Positions 59,801-64,000 of a stretch of 64,000 nt of DNA are shown piece after piece. The stretch is from the NCBI GenBank assembly GCA_039566865.1, contig CM076958.1:4030001-4094000 (forward strand), given 5' to 3'. A model generated the notes under the pieces. The model was given only the letters and a program-made list of their open reading frames with translations. It ran no database searches and was not told where the DNA came from. Within the stretch, counting starts at the first letter, position 1. Each line of letters begins with the position of its first letter. A program made the position numbers and the translations under genes. Source of the stretch: Aurelia coerulea. Lineage: Eukaryota; Cnidaria; Scyphozoa; Semaeostomeae; Ulmaridae.

Positions 59801-62503
59801 AAGAAAGGAGCCTGAAGTACACTTTTTAGGCCTAACTTAACATCATGTTTTCTCAGCACTAAATTGTCCGATGCTCAAACTGGAGCAACCAATTTCAGCC
59901 AGGAAAATTTTTTAAATTAATTGAATATTTTCAATTCTTTTCAACAGGATATTTACCAGACATTTTTGTATGAAATTTAAGGAAAAAGGAGCATTTCAAA
60001 AAGCGTGCGTTATTTCTGACTCACACAGCTTCTCTCATGCTGAATAGATAGTTACCAGCCTGAGACAACATCAAAAAGTGCGCCAGAACACTTTGAAAGT
60101 ATATCTGATGCCGGTGGTATTTAGTTTGCAATCATCATCAGTAATAGTGAAAAGGAACATAGGGGTCAAATATTTAAAAAGGTCGGTGTAAAATTCTATA
60201 ACAGTTTTCTTTGAACTAAATATCTTGGAAGGAACTTAGGTATTTTTTGCAGTAAATCTAGCGTGGACACTTATTGTTATATTAAAATGACGGCATTCAC
60301 GTCATACAATTTCTAAATCCTAAACCAGAAAGGCTACAAATTTCTGCTTGTGACCATATTGTAGACCTTCATAAACTATGGTTTTCTTGAAGGTTATATC
60401 ATTTCTTCCCCTATTGGTTTAAGATTTACGATGATTTAAAATGTTTTCAAAATCGTCCATGAATTTGTTCAAAAACAATTAAACTGCTGCCATTTTGAAC
60501 AAAATCAAGATTTCAAAAAATCTCCATGGCAGATTTACAGCAAAGTGCCATAAGTTCCTTTCAAGCAATTCAATTCAAAGAAAATGTCATAGAATTTCAC
60601 ATCCACCCTTTTTAAAGATTTGAGGCCTATGCAGTGAAAAGGGAAATTTCGTGTAAAGCATTTGTTTAAATACTATTCAATTCACAGGTAAATGTTGAAA
60701 AGACTTACCATCGCTCAAATATCTGTTGAAAATATTCCAGGCATTGCATATTCTGTACAGCCTATCTTCTTTCTTATCGTTTTGTTTGAGAAAATCGTCA
60801 ACATCTAGCCAGAAATGTAAACATCTTAGCATGTATTCGTTACCAAGCCTAAACTCGCAAAAGAAATTGATCAAAACATCATAAAGGGTAAGTAAAAACG
60901 CTTATGAATTATCAACAATCTGCATTTACGAAAAAATGTTCCCGGGTGGCAGGGCTGCATGAAAGTTTCTGTAAATGTATCTATGTTACTAAAGTAAATG
61001 TATAGTAAATGTGTCAAACGTTGTTCTGTCGCTGAAAGACTAGCCTATGCTATGAGTATTTTTCGCAATTTTTTTCAGCATGGTAAATTTCTAAAATTAA
61101 GGATTTCGAGGAAAAGGGCATGCCTGAAATCCTCAAAAAGTCATCAAAAACAGGGGATCGATTTACAGCAATTTCAAATCTTCAAAATAACGAGGAGCGT
61201 GTTTCATTTCAACCTGGGAATAGGTAACCCAGTCGGAAGTCTTCAGAGCAATTTTATAGTCCCTAGGTACTTGAAAATATTCTCAGGCAGAATGAAACAC
61301 GCTCCTCATTGTTTTGAAGATTTGAAATGGCTTCAAATCGATCCCTTGTTTTTGACGACTTTTTGAGAAGTTCAAGAATGCCCTTTTCCTCAAAATCCTT
61401 AATTCGGGAACTTTTCCGTGCCCAAAAAAATTGCGAAAAATAATTATAATGTAGGCTTGTCTTTTAGCGACAGAACAACGTTTGAAATATTTCAATCTGC
61501 CACTTAATTGTTTTTTATGTTACTAAAGACCATACCAAAATCTGTCAATTTTTAATTTCGATCCAAGCAGCAGTGTCATCTATATCTCAGCGATAAGCCA
61601 GTTCTCCCTATGGAGAGACCAACAGAACTTTGGTATAGCCTTTAGTATCTGTATTGTTATTTGTTAAAAATCATTTAGGGTAGCCATGCCTATCATGCTC
61701 CCAATGGTATCGTCTTTGCAGCTATGTTTTTGTTAAGTGGTACATTTTTAGATTGTGTATATAAACAAAAAAATGTTTGTGCCTGAGAACCAATATATAA
61801 CAAAAGGTACTTCCTTAAGAAAAACAGAGGTGATGGCTTTTGAGACAGTGCATTGAATAATGTGTCTGGGCAAGGTGTACCTGTGTTCCCCTAGATTATG
61901 TAGGATTGTATGGTTGAAATTCAAATAATTTAAGTGGATAAATCTTACTTGGAGCAGAGTATGATAATTTCACGATGTTTCAAGCTAAGCCTGTTATCAA
62001 GTGAAGTAAGACTAGTAGGACGAGAGTTAAAGGACGAGTAGATTTGAAAGATCGAGATCGAATAGTACAAAGGAACAGTAGTGACGCAACAGGAATAAAT
62101 AGTAAAAGCAGGAGCTTACAAAATTGAAAAATAATAGCAAAATAGGGCAATAGTAGAAAAAAAGTGCAAAGCTACGAGAAGAAGAATGCATGGTAAAAGG
62201 CTAAATTAGAAATGCAGCCTCGTACCATCACAGTGCTGGGAACAAATATGACAAAATACCATGGGTACGATGTCTTTAGATAGCTACCATGATTTAAAAA
62301 TCCAAGTTTTCGATCTTTCGAGCCTATCGAATCACATTCAAGAACTTGCTTCTCGAATACAAAACTGCCATTCTGAGAAACATGAGCAAAAATCAATTTC
62401 ATAATCGAGTTTGATCTCTGTATACCTTTTCAAAGCCGATAAAAAAGGATATCCACAATCCTTTTCAGCGCCAAGGGCAAGCAATAATTCATCTTCTTCA
62501 AGA
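33305..62503 (-). CDS. RGS22: RGS22-like multi-RGS-domain protein gene (14 exons mapped, partial)
   Basis: The product should be a regulator of G-protein signalling with several RGS folds, of the RGS22 type found in cilia/flagella-bearing lineages and testis. Fourteen minus-strand exons, 62426-62503 down to 33305-33459, have GT-AG borders, and their phases match at every junction (about 651 codons in total). In order they encode an RGS domain, a polar linker, a second RGS domain, a basic linker, a third RGS domain and a lysine/arginine-rich tail. The order and spacing match human RGS22 as I remember it, most clearly in the last RGS domain (FYIEVQKFK, VIIDVFLDSATPPWLQ, then IDLNQEQAGKAM). The upstream N-terminal exons were not found before the window edge, and no stop-bearing last exon was found below 33.3 kb. 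Introns run from about 0.7 to 4.5 kb and are full of mobile elements. RGS22-type domains often lack classical GAP activity, so GTPase activation is not assumed. Confidence 0.85.
33515..34054. mobile_element. mariner-like element, CCGGGTATCCC family, copy 1
   Basis: TACCGGGTATCCCAAAAAAG and its complement, with inverted arms (CATCGATGTGAATTTAGC), enclose 540 bp. It ends 56 bp upstream of the RGS22 exon at 33305-33459 in transcript order. Confidence 0.75.
34143..34480. mobile_element. One-ended relative of the GGGCCTGTT(T/C)ATATGA foldback
   Basis: AAGGGCCTGTTCATATGAAC starts a GC-richer stretch (TTACCCGGGAAAGGGTAC). The matching right end was not found before the GGCCGCGCACCCCCCTAGGA block at 34432. 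Confidence 0.4.
34834..35432. mobile_element. mariner-like element, CAGGGTGTCCC family with TGCCCCGTTT arm, copy 1
   Basis: TACAGGGTGTCCCAAAAAAA and its complement enclose two arms of about 280 bp that match in inverted orientation. It is inserted in the satellite array at 34.7-37.4 kb, directly after a TTTCGAAAACTTAACTA unit. Confidence 0.8.
36866..37063. mobile_element. TTAAAGGGAATCTAAGCATA element inside the satellite array
   Basis: TTAAAGGGAATCTAAGCATA and right TATGCTTACATTCCCTTTAA are inverted ends. The satellite unit continues on both sides at its TTTAAA site. A related copy in opposite orientation lies at 44585-44760. Confidence 0.75.
37143..37225. mobile_element. Longer foldback of the TAGCCTGCGTGCAG family
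   Basis: TAGCCTGCGTGCAGCCTCAA and GAGGCTGCACGAAGGCTA are inverted ends. It splits a satellite unit at CTTTTG, with near-repeated AACTTTTG/AGTCTTTTG flanks. Confidence 0.7.
37634..37859. mobile_element. MULE-like subfamily 2, single arm
   Basis: One arm from TTTAAGATTTATAAATTTGA to TTGGAAGCTATGCT matches the right arm of 25103-25627. The other arm is absent. It lies just past an RGS22 donor site. Confidence 0.7.
37917..38118 (-). CDS. RGS22: RGS22 exon: C-terminal part of third RGS domain
   Basis: The exon begins IDLNQEQAGKAMQRAQQYYS and continues KDPYIFDEAHVAILKELLPYWAAFSKKYRNL. It matches IDIPVEQAQKII and YVFREAQMTIFGVLFKFWPQF of RGS22. Acceptor GATTTTTTCCGCAG, donor CCCAT/GTAAGT. Its length of 202 bp leaves one base for the next exon. 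A half-copy of the MULE-like family ends 58 bp past the donor. Confidence 0.92.
38730..38810. repeat. (AAT)n microsatellite
   Basis: About 26 AAT units with one ACT interruption, in an RGS22 intron. Confidence 0.9.
39279..39350 (-). CDS. RGS22: RGS22 exon: third RGS domain (VIIDVFLDSATPPWLQ)
   Basis: A 72-bp phase 0-0 exon encodes TSLNRKVEVIIDVFLDSATP followed by PWLQ. It matches the IIxCFxxSxxPPxLQ block that is distinctive for the C-terminal RGS domain of RGS22. Acceptor ATTCCCACAG, donor CTTCAG/GTTTGT. Confidence 0.92.
39431..39656 (-). mobile_element. tRNA-derived SINE with (ACCTTC)n tail
   Basis: On the minus strand the head begins GGTGTTGTGGCGCAGTGGTG and holds a box A-like TGGCGCAGTGG and a box B GGTTCGATCCC. 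A unique body follows, ending GCTTGGTGCTAAAAACTGC, and then about nine hexamers of ACCTTC. This head-body-simple tail order is that of a tRNA-derived SINE. It lies in the RGS22 intron just upstream of the exon at 39279-39350. Confidence 0.8.
39979..40311. mobile_element. TTAAAGGGGCTCCGTCGTCA foldback
   Basis: TTAAAGGGGCTCCGTCGTCA and its complement (GACGACGGAGCCCCTTTAA) are perfect TIRs. The centre has a second hairpin (TGTTTGGTGGCTTGGGTGAA and GCTACCGAAGCCACCAAACA). Confidence 0.8.
41065..41243. mobile_element. TTAAAGGGAATAGACATAG short element
   Basis: TTAAAGGGAATAGACATAG and CTATGTCGATTCCCTTTAA are inverted with one mismatch over 179 bp. There is no coding capacity. Confidence 0.75.
41393..41416 (-). 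CDS. RGS22: RGS22 microexon of 24 bp (DLYPFLDE)
   Basis: An 8-codon phase 0-0 exon encodes DLYPFLDE. It is bounded by acceptor CTCCTTCCTTTCAG and donor GATGAG/GTTTGT. It fits exactly between EVQKFK of the previous exon and TSLNRKVE of the next, matching KYKDLCHSHCDESVIQKK in RGS22. Automated gene finders commonly miss exons of this size. Confidence 0.85.
41538..42144. mobile_element. mariner-like element, CCGGGTGCGCC family, copy 2
   Basis: CGGGTGCGCCAAAATAAACT appears at the left end and its complement at the right. It lies in the RGS22 intron between the microexon and the 42.7-kb exon. Confidence 0.75.
42430..42641. mobile_element. MULE-like subfamily 2, single arm beside RGS22 exon
   Basis: One arm from AGAAATTTGATGACGTCACA to ATGTGGAACCTATGCT is present. 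It ends 13 bp from the exon at 42654-42842. Confidence 0.7.
42654..42842 (-). CDS. RGS22: RGS22 exon: N-terminal half of third RGS domain
   Basis: This 189-bp exon encodes 63 residues, GSGRINPTKEDRATFLEAVQ through TEITVFRRYLLVKDD to KDLLFYIEVQKFK. VFRRYLLVKDD and LLFYIEVQKFK align with QFQRFVALKGD and VLFWQEVQKYK of the last RGS domain of RGS22. Acceptor TTTTCATTCAG, donor CAAG/GTTAGT. A half-copy of the MULE-like family ends only 13 bp past the donor. Confidence 0.92.
43051..43260. mobile_element. mariner-like element, GTTCGAC arm, truncated copy
   Basis: GTACAGGGTGTCCCAGAAAA and the first 200 bp match the reverse of the 30.9-kb arm. The second arm is missing. It provides the empty site for the insertion at 30330. 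Confidence 0.7.
43826..44180. mobile_element. TTAAAGGGT element copy
   Basis: TTAAAGGGTTTGTTTCGACC with GGCATGCCTTGCACGTGC starts a copy of the family. The right end is unclear; TGCCTATGCTTTAGCAAGTG near 44168 may be its remains. Confidence 0.55.
44585..44760. mobile_element. Relative of the 36.9-kb element, inverted
   Basis: AAACATATAAAAGTGGCTCA and TTCTAGCCTATCAGATATCG match the reverse of 36970-37060, with decay at both ends. Confidence 0.6.
45089..45697. mobile_element. mariner-like element, CCGGGTATCCC family, copy 2
   Basis: TACCGGTTGTCCAAGAAAAA and right ACACCCACCCGGTA mark the ends. The arms match 33515-34054. It abuts the decayed exon copy at 45704. Confidence 0.75.
45704..45802 (-). 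pseudogene. Decayed partial copy of the 45.9-kb RGS22 exon
   Basis: The stretch repeats the second half of the neighbouring exon (SNTKPDIMESFCSCHNQ compared with ANTKPDTMESFRSYHSH). It has base changes and a frameshift that brings in a stop after KHS, and the donor has changed from GTAAG to GTCAAG. It ends a few bases from a mariner-like element (45089-45697). It is best read as a tandem duplication of exon plus splice site that has lost function. Confidence 0.7.
45851..46006 (-). CDS. RGS22: RGS22 exon: linker between second and third RGS domains
   Basis: This 156-bp phase 0-0 exon encodes RVQHVIKADRDVPTHEATRS, then a Thr/Ser-rich stretch ending NTPKVNKKKRK. The acceptor is TTTTTAACACAG and the donor AAAG/GTAAGA. 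It is a low-complexity linker without a domain signature. Its support is strong splice sites, an open frame and phase. A decayed copy of its 3' half lies just downstream at 45.7 kb. Confidence 0.75.
46533..46659 (-). CDS. RGS22: RGS22 exon: end of second RGS domain
   Basis: The exon encodes AVPLPEEIIDKVEDDIPTTP and then TLLEAKYSVLPELETSFQKFFK. It completes the second RGS fold and corresponds to the APVLVEIQKHVQNRLENVWLPL region of RGS22. The acceptor is AATATTTTCAG and the donor CAAG/GTATGG. It enters with the last base of an Arg codon and leaves in phase 0. Confidence 0.85.
46722..47492. mobile_element. Large foldback of the TTAAAGGGTCTG family
   Basis: Left GAAGGGTCTGATTCAATCAG and right GCTGAAATAGACCCTTTAA frame two arms of about 330 bp that match in inverted orientation (for example CTCAACCAGTAATTCAAAAC and its complement near 47310). 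It lies in the RGS22 intron between 46.66 and 48.64 kb. Confidence 0.75.
47985..48345 (+). mobile_element. LINE 3' end fragment (RT C-terminus and tail)
   Basis: The plus-strand frame reads EYRTRKCRDLQISRVRLEYA and then KRSFYFSGVKNWKDIPDRIR. This is the RTRN.RxLxIPRxRxEYxKxSFxYSGxKxWNxIP block at the end of the RT in cnidarian-type CR1/L2 LINEs. A 3' UTR and an A-rich GATAAAATGAGAAAATGAAA tail follow. It lies in an RGS22 intron, opposite to the gene. Confidence 0.75.
48637..48813 (-). CDS. RGS22: RGS22 exon: core of second RGS domain
   Basis: The exon encodes VVTAFKQFLQNEEGRGAFNN and LSLFLDIKEYNAIHPAKRLS, ending TTIYRNYFDPGS. AFKQFLQNEEG and LFLDIKEY are the helix 3 and helix 4 blocks of an RGS domain, aligned with HFRQFLETHSS and CWTDIEQF of RGS22. 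The acceptor is CTTTTTATCATTAG and the donor AGGCG/GTAAGA. Exon length (177 bp) and phases fit both neighbours. The intron upstream holds two MULE-like elements and a LINE-split mariner-like element. Confidence 0.9.
48913..49423. mobile_element. MULE-like foldback, copy 2
   Basis: Same ends and arms as 21979-22487. GTAATGCGG flanks it on both sides (48904-48912, 49424-49432). It begins 100 bp upstream of the RGS22 exon at 48637-48813 in transcript order. Confidence 0.85.
49524..50466. mobile_element. mariner-like element, same family, copy 2, split by a LINE
   Basis: The arms match 34834-35432, but the outermost left end is lost and a LINE 3' end (50031-50384) interrupts the right arm. The right end reads TTTTTTAGGACACCCTG. 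Confidence 0.8.
50031..50384 (+). mobile_element. LINE 3' end inserted in a mariner-like element, with target duplication
   Basis: The insert encodes NLEYVKKGFHYSALKAWNDI and PINIRELPTLSRFKKQLKSY YMS-stop, then a 3' UTR and an ATGAAAATGAA tail. It is flanked by ATGCAA (50025-50030 and 50385-50390). The related element at 34834-35432 carries the uninterrupted CATCATGCAAAAGTTTGGCG, so the empty site is visible in the same window. Confidence 0.85.
50674..51167. mobile_element. MULE-like foldback, copy 3, right end lost
   Basis: AGCATAGGCCTCAAATCTTT is at the left end. The right arm stops at CACCGACCTTTTTT without the last 20 bases. TTAGTGC flanks both sides, a possible shortened duplication. 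Confidence 0.75.
51538..51815 (-). mobile_element. LINE 3' end fragment with (ATT)n tail
   Basis: The minus strand encodes RGHKYKIVLNKCRLDVRKNF and YSQRIIKEWNCLPANIVEAK, the RGHxxKL...RLDxRKxFFSQRVIxxWNxLP block at the C-terminus of CR1-type RTs. The 3' end at low coordinates finishes in (ATT)n. Confidence 0.8.
52138..52195 (-). pseudogene. Partial duplicate of the RGS22 exon end (PDDEPQFTELIGK)
   Basis: About 58 bp repeat the 3' end of the exon at 52841-53104, encoding KPDDEPQFTELIGK followed by a donor-like A/GTTAGT. The parent reads KPDDKPQFTELIENK with A/GTAAGT. Similarity fades upstream of the EKPDD residues. It lies about 0.7 kb downstream of the parent in transcript order. It may be a dead tandem copy, or an alternative exon carrying the start of the second RGS domain. 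Its CAG before AGAAACC could serve as an acceptor. Confidence 0.55.
52841..53104 (-). CDS. RGS22: RGS22 exon: polybasic linker leading into second RGS domain
   Basis: This is the longest exon of the gene (264 bp, 88 codons). It begins HPGSSDSERRVRLQTALSMA, continues through a Lys/Arg run (KKKKKKRKKK), an acidic patch (DGEDSGDEG) and PKPDDKPQFTELIENK. The last residues start the second RGS domain and align with the FKFSDLLNNKLEFEHF region of RGS22. The donor is AAAGA/GTAAGT. It joins in frame to the exon at 48.8 kb as ENKE-VVTAFKQFL. The polybasic run could act as a nuclear or membrane-binding signal (inference). Confidence 0.85.
53288..54150. mobile_element. mariner-like element, CTGGGTGTCTC family
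   Basis: CTGGGTGTCTCAAAAAGTAC and right GTACTTTTTTGAGACACCCG are inverted repeats. The interior arms (CCACCAAACACCGGAGATAC and complement) are also inverted. It lies between two RGS22 linker exons. Confidence 0.75.
54363..54458 (-). CDS. RGS22: RGS22 exon: Ser/Pro/Arg linker
   Basis: This 96-bp exon encodes VSRHPSPISPQRTKRVIVNQ and DLEYSPSRWVR. It is a disordered-looking basic linker with SP motifs that could be phosphorylated (inference). The acceptor is GATTTTTTTGTAG and the donor AGAAG/GTGCTT. Phase at both ends (1 base in, 2 bases out) matches the exons at 57.6 and 53.1 kb. Confidence 0.7.
54561..54930. mobile_element. TATAAGAAAC family, copy in RGS22 intron
   Basis: CACGTATTTTTTTATAAGAA and its complement AAAAAAATACGTGCA mark the ends. 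The interior resembles 12240-12430 and 8380-8480, so those stretches are probably remnants of this subfamily. Confidence 0.7.
54931..55159. mobile_element. TATAAGAAAC family, half copy
   Basis: The stretch from GCAATTGTTTGGACATTATT to ATAAAAGAATGAGTGTA matches the right part of the 29.3-kb copy and directly follows the previous element. Confidence 0.65.
55369..55442 (-). tRNA. tRNA-Asp(GTC)-like sequence, acceptor arm degenerate
   Basis: Read on the minus strand, the anticodon arm (CCCGCCTGTCACGCGGG), the T arm (CGGGGTTCAATTCCCCG) and the 3' acceptor half with a G discriminator match animal tRNA-Asp with anticodon GTC. The 5' acceptor half (TCCTTAT) leaves two mismatches and two wobbles against CCGGGGA, and the D arm is one base long. 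It may be a tRNA pseudogene or a SINE head; a functional copy is less likely. Confidence 0.6.
56186..56258 (+). tRNA. tRNA-like sequence on a tRNA-Asp body, anticodon loop altered
   Basis: The sequence folds with 6 of 7 acceptor pairs (CCCTCGG with CCGGGGA), a D arm (TAGTACAGTTGGTTAGTA) and an intact T arm (CGGGGTTCAAATCCCCG). The anticodon stem pairs as GCCGC/GCGGT, but the 7-base loop is TACTCCC. That gives CTC at the anticodon position and A instead of the universal T at position 33. It is probably a decayed tRNA copy. It lies 0.75 kb from the other tRNA-like sequence, on the opposite strand. Confidence 0.55.
56291..56669. mobile_element. TATAAGAAAC family, full-length copy
   Basis: TACACTCATTTTTTTTATAA and its complement mark the ends. 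The copy begins about 30 bp after the tRNA-like sequence at 56186-56258. Confidence 0.8.
57549..57619 (-). CDS. RGS22: RGS22 exon: charged linker
   Basis: This 71-bp exon encodes RETAEKLRDQWVTCQSDERK and NLD, a charged helical segment between RGS domains. The acceptor is TTTTTGTCACCAG and the donor GATCG/GTAAGAA, both strong. Only one frame is open across the exon. That frame is phase 0 at entry and phase 2 at exit, as the neighbouring exons require. Linker regions of RGS22 are poorly conserved, so the call rests on splice sites, phase and composition. Confidence 0.7.
57719..57890. mobile_element. TATAAGAAAC family, left half
   Basis: It matches the left 150 bp of the 5.8-kb copy, including CATGAAAATTTCGGTGTTTT, and then breaks off. 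Confidence 0.7.
58432..59018. mobile_element. mariner-like element, CCGGGTATCCC family, copy 3
   Basis: CCGGGAACCCCAAACAAGAT and right GTCTTTTCTGGGAC mark decayed ends. The interior matches the two other copies. Confidence 0.7.
59035..59470 (-). mobile_element. LINE RT C-terminal fragment next to an RGS22 exon
   Basis: The minus-strand frame CPRIEDTEHFLLLCPCFDVQ, RRGLLAGIYAL, LLLYGNKDFPISLNRHILEL is the zinc-knuckle-like C-terminal end of LINE RTs (C..C..EDTxHFLLxCPxFxxxR). It ends 20 bp from the donor of the RGS22 exon at 59490, and its other end abuts a mariner-like element at 59018. Confidence 0.75.
59490..59692 (-). CDS. RGS22: RGS22 exon: end of RGS domain and helical linker
   Basis: The exon encodes EYVMKISIENFFWDVQTSAG and then a helical stretch ending REISHDAAIALFGEIQ. 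The first part lines up with the EIYMKIQPPFEDLFDTAEEY region of RGS22. The acceptor at CCTTGCAG (end at 59692) keeps the reading phase from the previous exon. A stronger-looking acceptor 14 bp upstream (end 59706) would add NLA-type residues but break the phase, unless a microexon of about 25 bp lies between. An in-frame segment of 11 residues (GKLTFTFFPFA) ends in a sequence that itself looks like an acceptor. It is too short to be an intron, so it is kept as coding. The donor is CAG/GTACGA. Confidence 0.75.
60155..60632. mobile_element. MULE-like foldback, copy 4
   Basis: The arms match copy 1, with ends AACATAGGGGTCAAATATTT and GATTTGAGGCCTATGC. AGTGAAAAG flanks both sides (60146-60154, 60633-60641). 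It ends 77 bp past the donor of the RGS22 exon at 60709-60848. Confidence 0.85.
60709..60848 (-). CDS. RGS22: RGS22 exon: core of RGS domain (FWLDVDDF)
   Basis: The exon encodes LGNEYMLRCLHFWLDVDDFL followed by KQNDKKEDRLYRICNAWNIF and NRYLSD. The HFWLDVDDF block is the helix 4 signature of RGS domains (usually LFWLACEDF) and lines up with the YFWFDLQAY block of RGS22. The donor is GATG/GTAAGT. The acceptor chosen, GAGTTTAG/GCTT, is the one that keeps phase with the upstream exon. The open frame continues further upstream through VLINFFCEF, so a more distal acceptor near 60893 is an alternative, but it would break the phase. Confidence 0.85.
61013..61492. mobile_element. Foldback of about 480 bp
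   Basis: CAAACGTTGTTCTGTCGCTG and GAGGAGCGTGTTTCATT recur as complements in the right arm. The arms are about 200 bp. TATGTTACTAAAG occurs outside both ends (60982-60994, 61517-61529). Confidence 0.8.
62426..62503 (-). CDS. RGS22: RGS22 exon: start of first mapped RGS domain
   Basis: This 78-bp exon encodes SLEEDELLLALGAEKDCGYP and then FLSALK. It corresponds to the lead-in helix of the RGS domain that starts near the middle of RGS22. The acceptor follows a pyrimidine tract ending CCCTTAG and the donor is AAAAG/GTATAC. It starts with the last base of a codon and ends with two bases of the next, which fits the following exon. The exon 5' to it was not recognised. It is the weakest of the mapped exons because it is short, but its acidic helix content and its phase fit. 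Confidence 0.7.
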
Positions 62504-63962
62504 CTAAGGGAAAAAGTTAACGTATCAAAAGAGCGCATAGCATGTCATGTAAAAAACCGTGTTGCTACAAAAAAACAACAGAAAATGTGTGAAAATTTAA
62601 AAATGGTTGGTAAAATATAAATTTTCACAAATTTGCTGTTGTTTTTTCTTCGTGTTGCGGTGATTCCGCCTGCAAAGTTATTTACTCATTCGTCACCGCA
62701 AGCATCTTCGGATCCGACGATCAACGCTGGTATCGTTGCCTTTCCTTTTTCGAATTATTTTGCTACAAAAATAGCATGAAAGTATTATAAAAATTGAACT
62801 GTATTATCAAGTCATGTGCCACGTAACATAAATTGCTGTATAAGCTGGAATATTTTGAAACAGATATTTGAGAGGCATCCTTATGTGCTTTTTAGCACAA
62901 CAGACGAGCCTCTTAACTGCTCATCGAGCAAAAATTTAAAGAACCGGGTGAACCAGAAAGAAGTTCCCACTTTTGAAATTCATAGCATCAGGAGTACTGG
63001 ATGGATTGGAATGAATCAATATTTCCTTCACAGCCAAAAGATCGAAGTATTTTTGTGATTTTTCTCGCCTTCTTACTAGGACTGGAAAAATTGGTAAATT
63101 CAAGTTTACAAAAACTCGGTGGTTGCAAAATTACTGAAAAATTCCTAAAATATTTGATTAAATTGTAAGACTCCTCGCTCAAAACGACAGAGAAAATGCA
63201 ACTTTGCATGGGCGAGAGCTATCGTATGCACATTTATTGCCATGGGATTGAAAATCTTTAGTATCTGTTTGAGAATCTATGTCTTATAACTCTTGAGAGA
63301 AGTGAAACGCCCGTGAGTATTGCTCTGTGCGAGGAGAGTCCTAACGATTTGATCAAGTGTTTTAGGCCCCTTTTCAGTAATTTGGCCACCATGACATTTT
63401 TGTAAAGTTGAATTTACCAAAATTTGCAGTGCTCCTAGGAAGACGAGAAAAATCACTGAAATACCTATATGCTGTTTTTGTTGCTTTACATTTCTCAATT
63501 CCATTGCTACAACAGCTGACATAAAATACTGAATATATACAAGATCAAAAAATCAAAATCATATTCAACAATTAGACTTGTTTATGATATTTTTAAAATC
63601 AACTTTCTAAATACATCAAACACATTCGTAAGCACTGAATTTGAAAACTGGGTTACTCCCTTTTGCTACTATAAGTTTAAAGGTTTCAGAACGCTCAGAG
63701 GATTTTATCTCATCGAGGAAACCATTTCATCTTTGAAGTCCTACTGACTTTGGACTGTCAAAACTGACAAGTAACTTAAATTATGGCCTAATGAAATTTT
63801 AAATCATTTGGTTTTTAGACGAATATTGTGAAGATGAAAATGTTCCGCAAGAAATGTGGATTGCGTTTCACCAACATTTGTAGATTTCGATGGAAACTGC
63901 TTTAGCTTTGAACGTGAAACTTGCATAATCATTTCATTGCAGAAAATTGTTGGGTTTGAAGT

Positions 63963-64000
63963 TAAAGGGTCTGTTTCATCCAGCATGCCTTGCACGTGCC
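63963..64000. mobile_element. Start of another TTAAAGGGTCTG element, cut by the window edge
   Basis: TTAAAGGGTCTGTTTCATCC followed by AGCATGCCTTGCACGTGCC is identical to 3241-3279. The rest lies outside. Confidence 0.7.

Noticed and set aside
63804..63995. Candidate upstream RGS22 exon
   Set aside because: The peptide looks plausible but no GT donor is placed correctly, and part of the frame runs into a TTAAAGGG element.

Overview
The window reads as an AT-rich, intron- and transposon-dense metazoan nuclear genome, not prokaryotic. There are no long open frames, no operons and no ribosome binding sites. Coding sequence occurs only as short exons with GT-AG borders. The rest is built from small inverted-repeat DNA elements, decayed LINE 3' ends, a tRNA-derived SINE, minisatellites and (ATT)n tracts. 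An early-branching animal such as an anthozoan cnidarian (coral or sea anemone) fits, but the phylum is an inference.

One gene is identified with good support. About 33.3-62.5 kb on the minus strand carries at least 14 exons of an RGS22-like gene, a large protein with several RGS (regulator of G-protein signalling) domains. All 14 exons join in frame, giving about 651 codons. The order is the end of a linker, an RGS domain (62.4-59.5 kb), a polar linker (57.6-53 kb), a second RGS domain (53-46.5 kb), a basic/Ser-Thr linker (45.9 kb), a C-terminal RGS domain (42.8-37.9 kb) and a basic tail (33.4 kb). The 5' end lies beyond the right edge or was not recognised, and the last 3' exon was not found. 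Two exons have decayed partial copies beside them.

Left of the gene (1-33 kb) I find no certain protein gene, only one possible exon at 6.6-7.0 kb. This part and the RGS22 introns are filled by repeats: a MULE-like family with 9-bp target duplications; mariner-like families ending in (A)CNGGGTGTCCC or CCGGGTGCGCC at TA sites; TTAA-flanked elements, one of them piggyBac-like and nested in a second element; a TATAAGAAAC-ended family with at least ten copies; foldbacks of 41 to about 770 bp; and hAT-like and Harbinger-like foldbacks. Five RT-bearing LINE fragments, one LINE 3' UTR, two SINE pieces and two tRNA-like sequences are also present.

Several insertions can be dated relative to each other because the empty site is visible elsewhere in the window. 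A LINE end sits in a mariner-like element (50.0 kb), a 41-bp foldback sits in another (30.3 kb), a piggyBac-like element sits in a larger TIR element (4.5-5.8 kb), and a roughly 130-bp satellite array (34.7-37.4 kb) has been split by several different elements. All calls come from reading the sequence. Family names rest on remembered family features, and no database search was possible.
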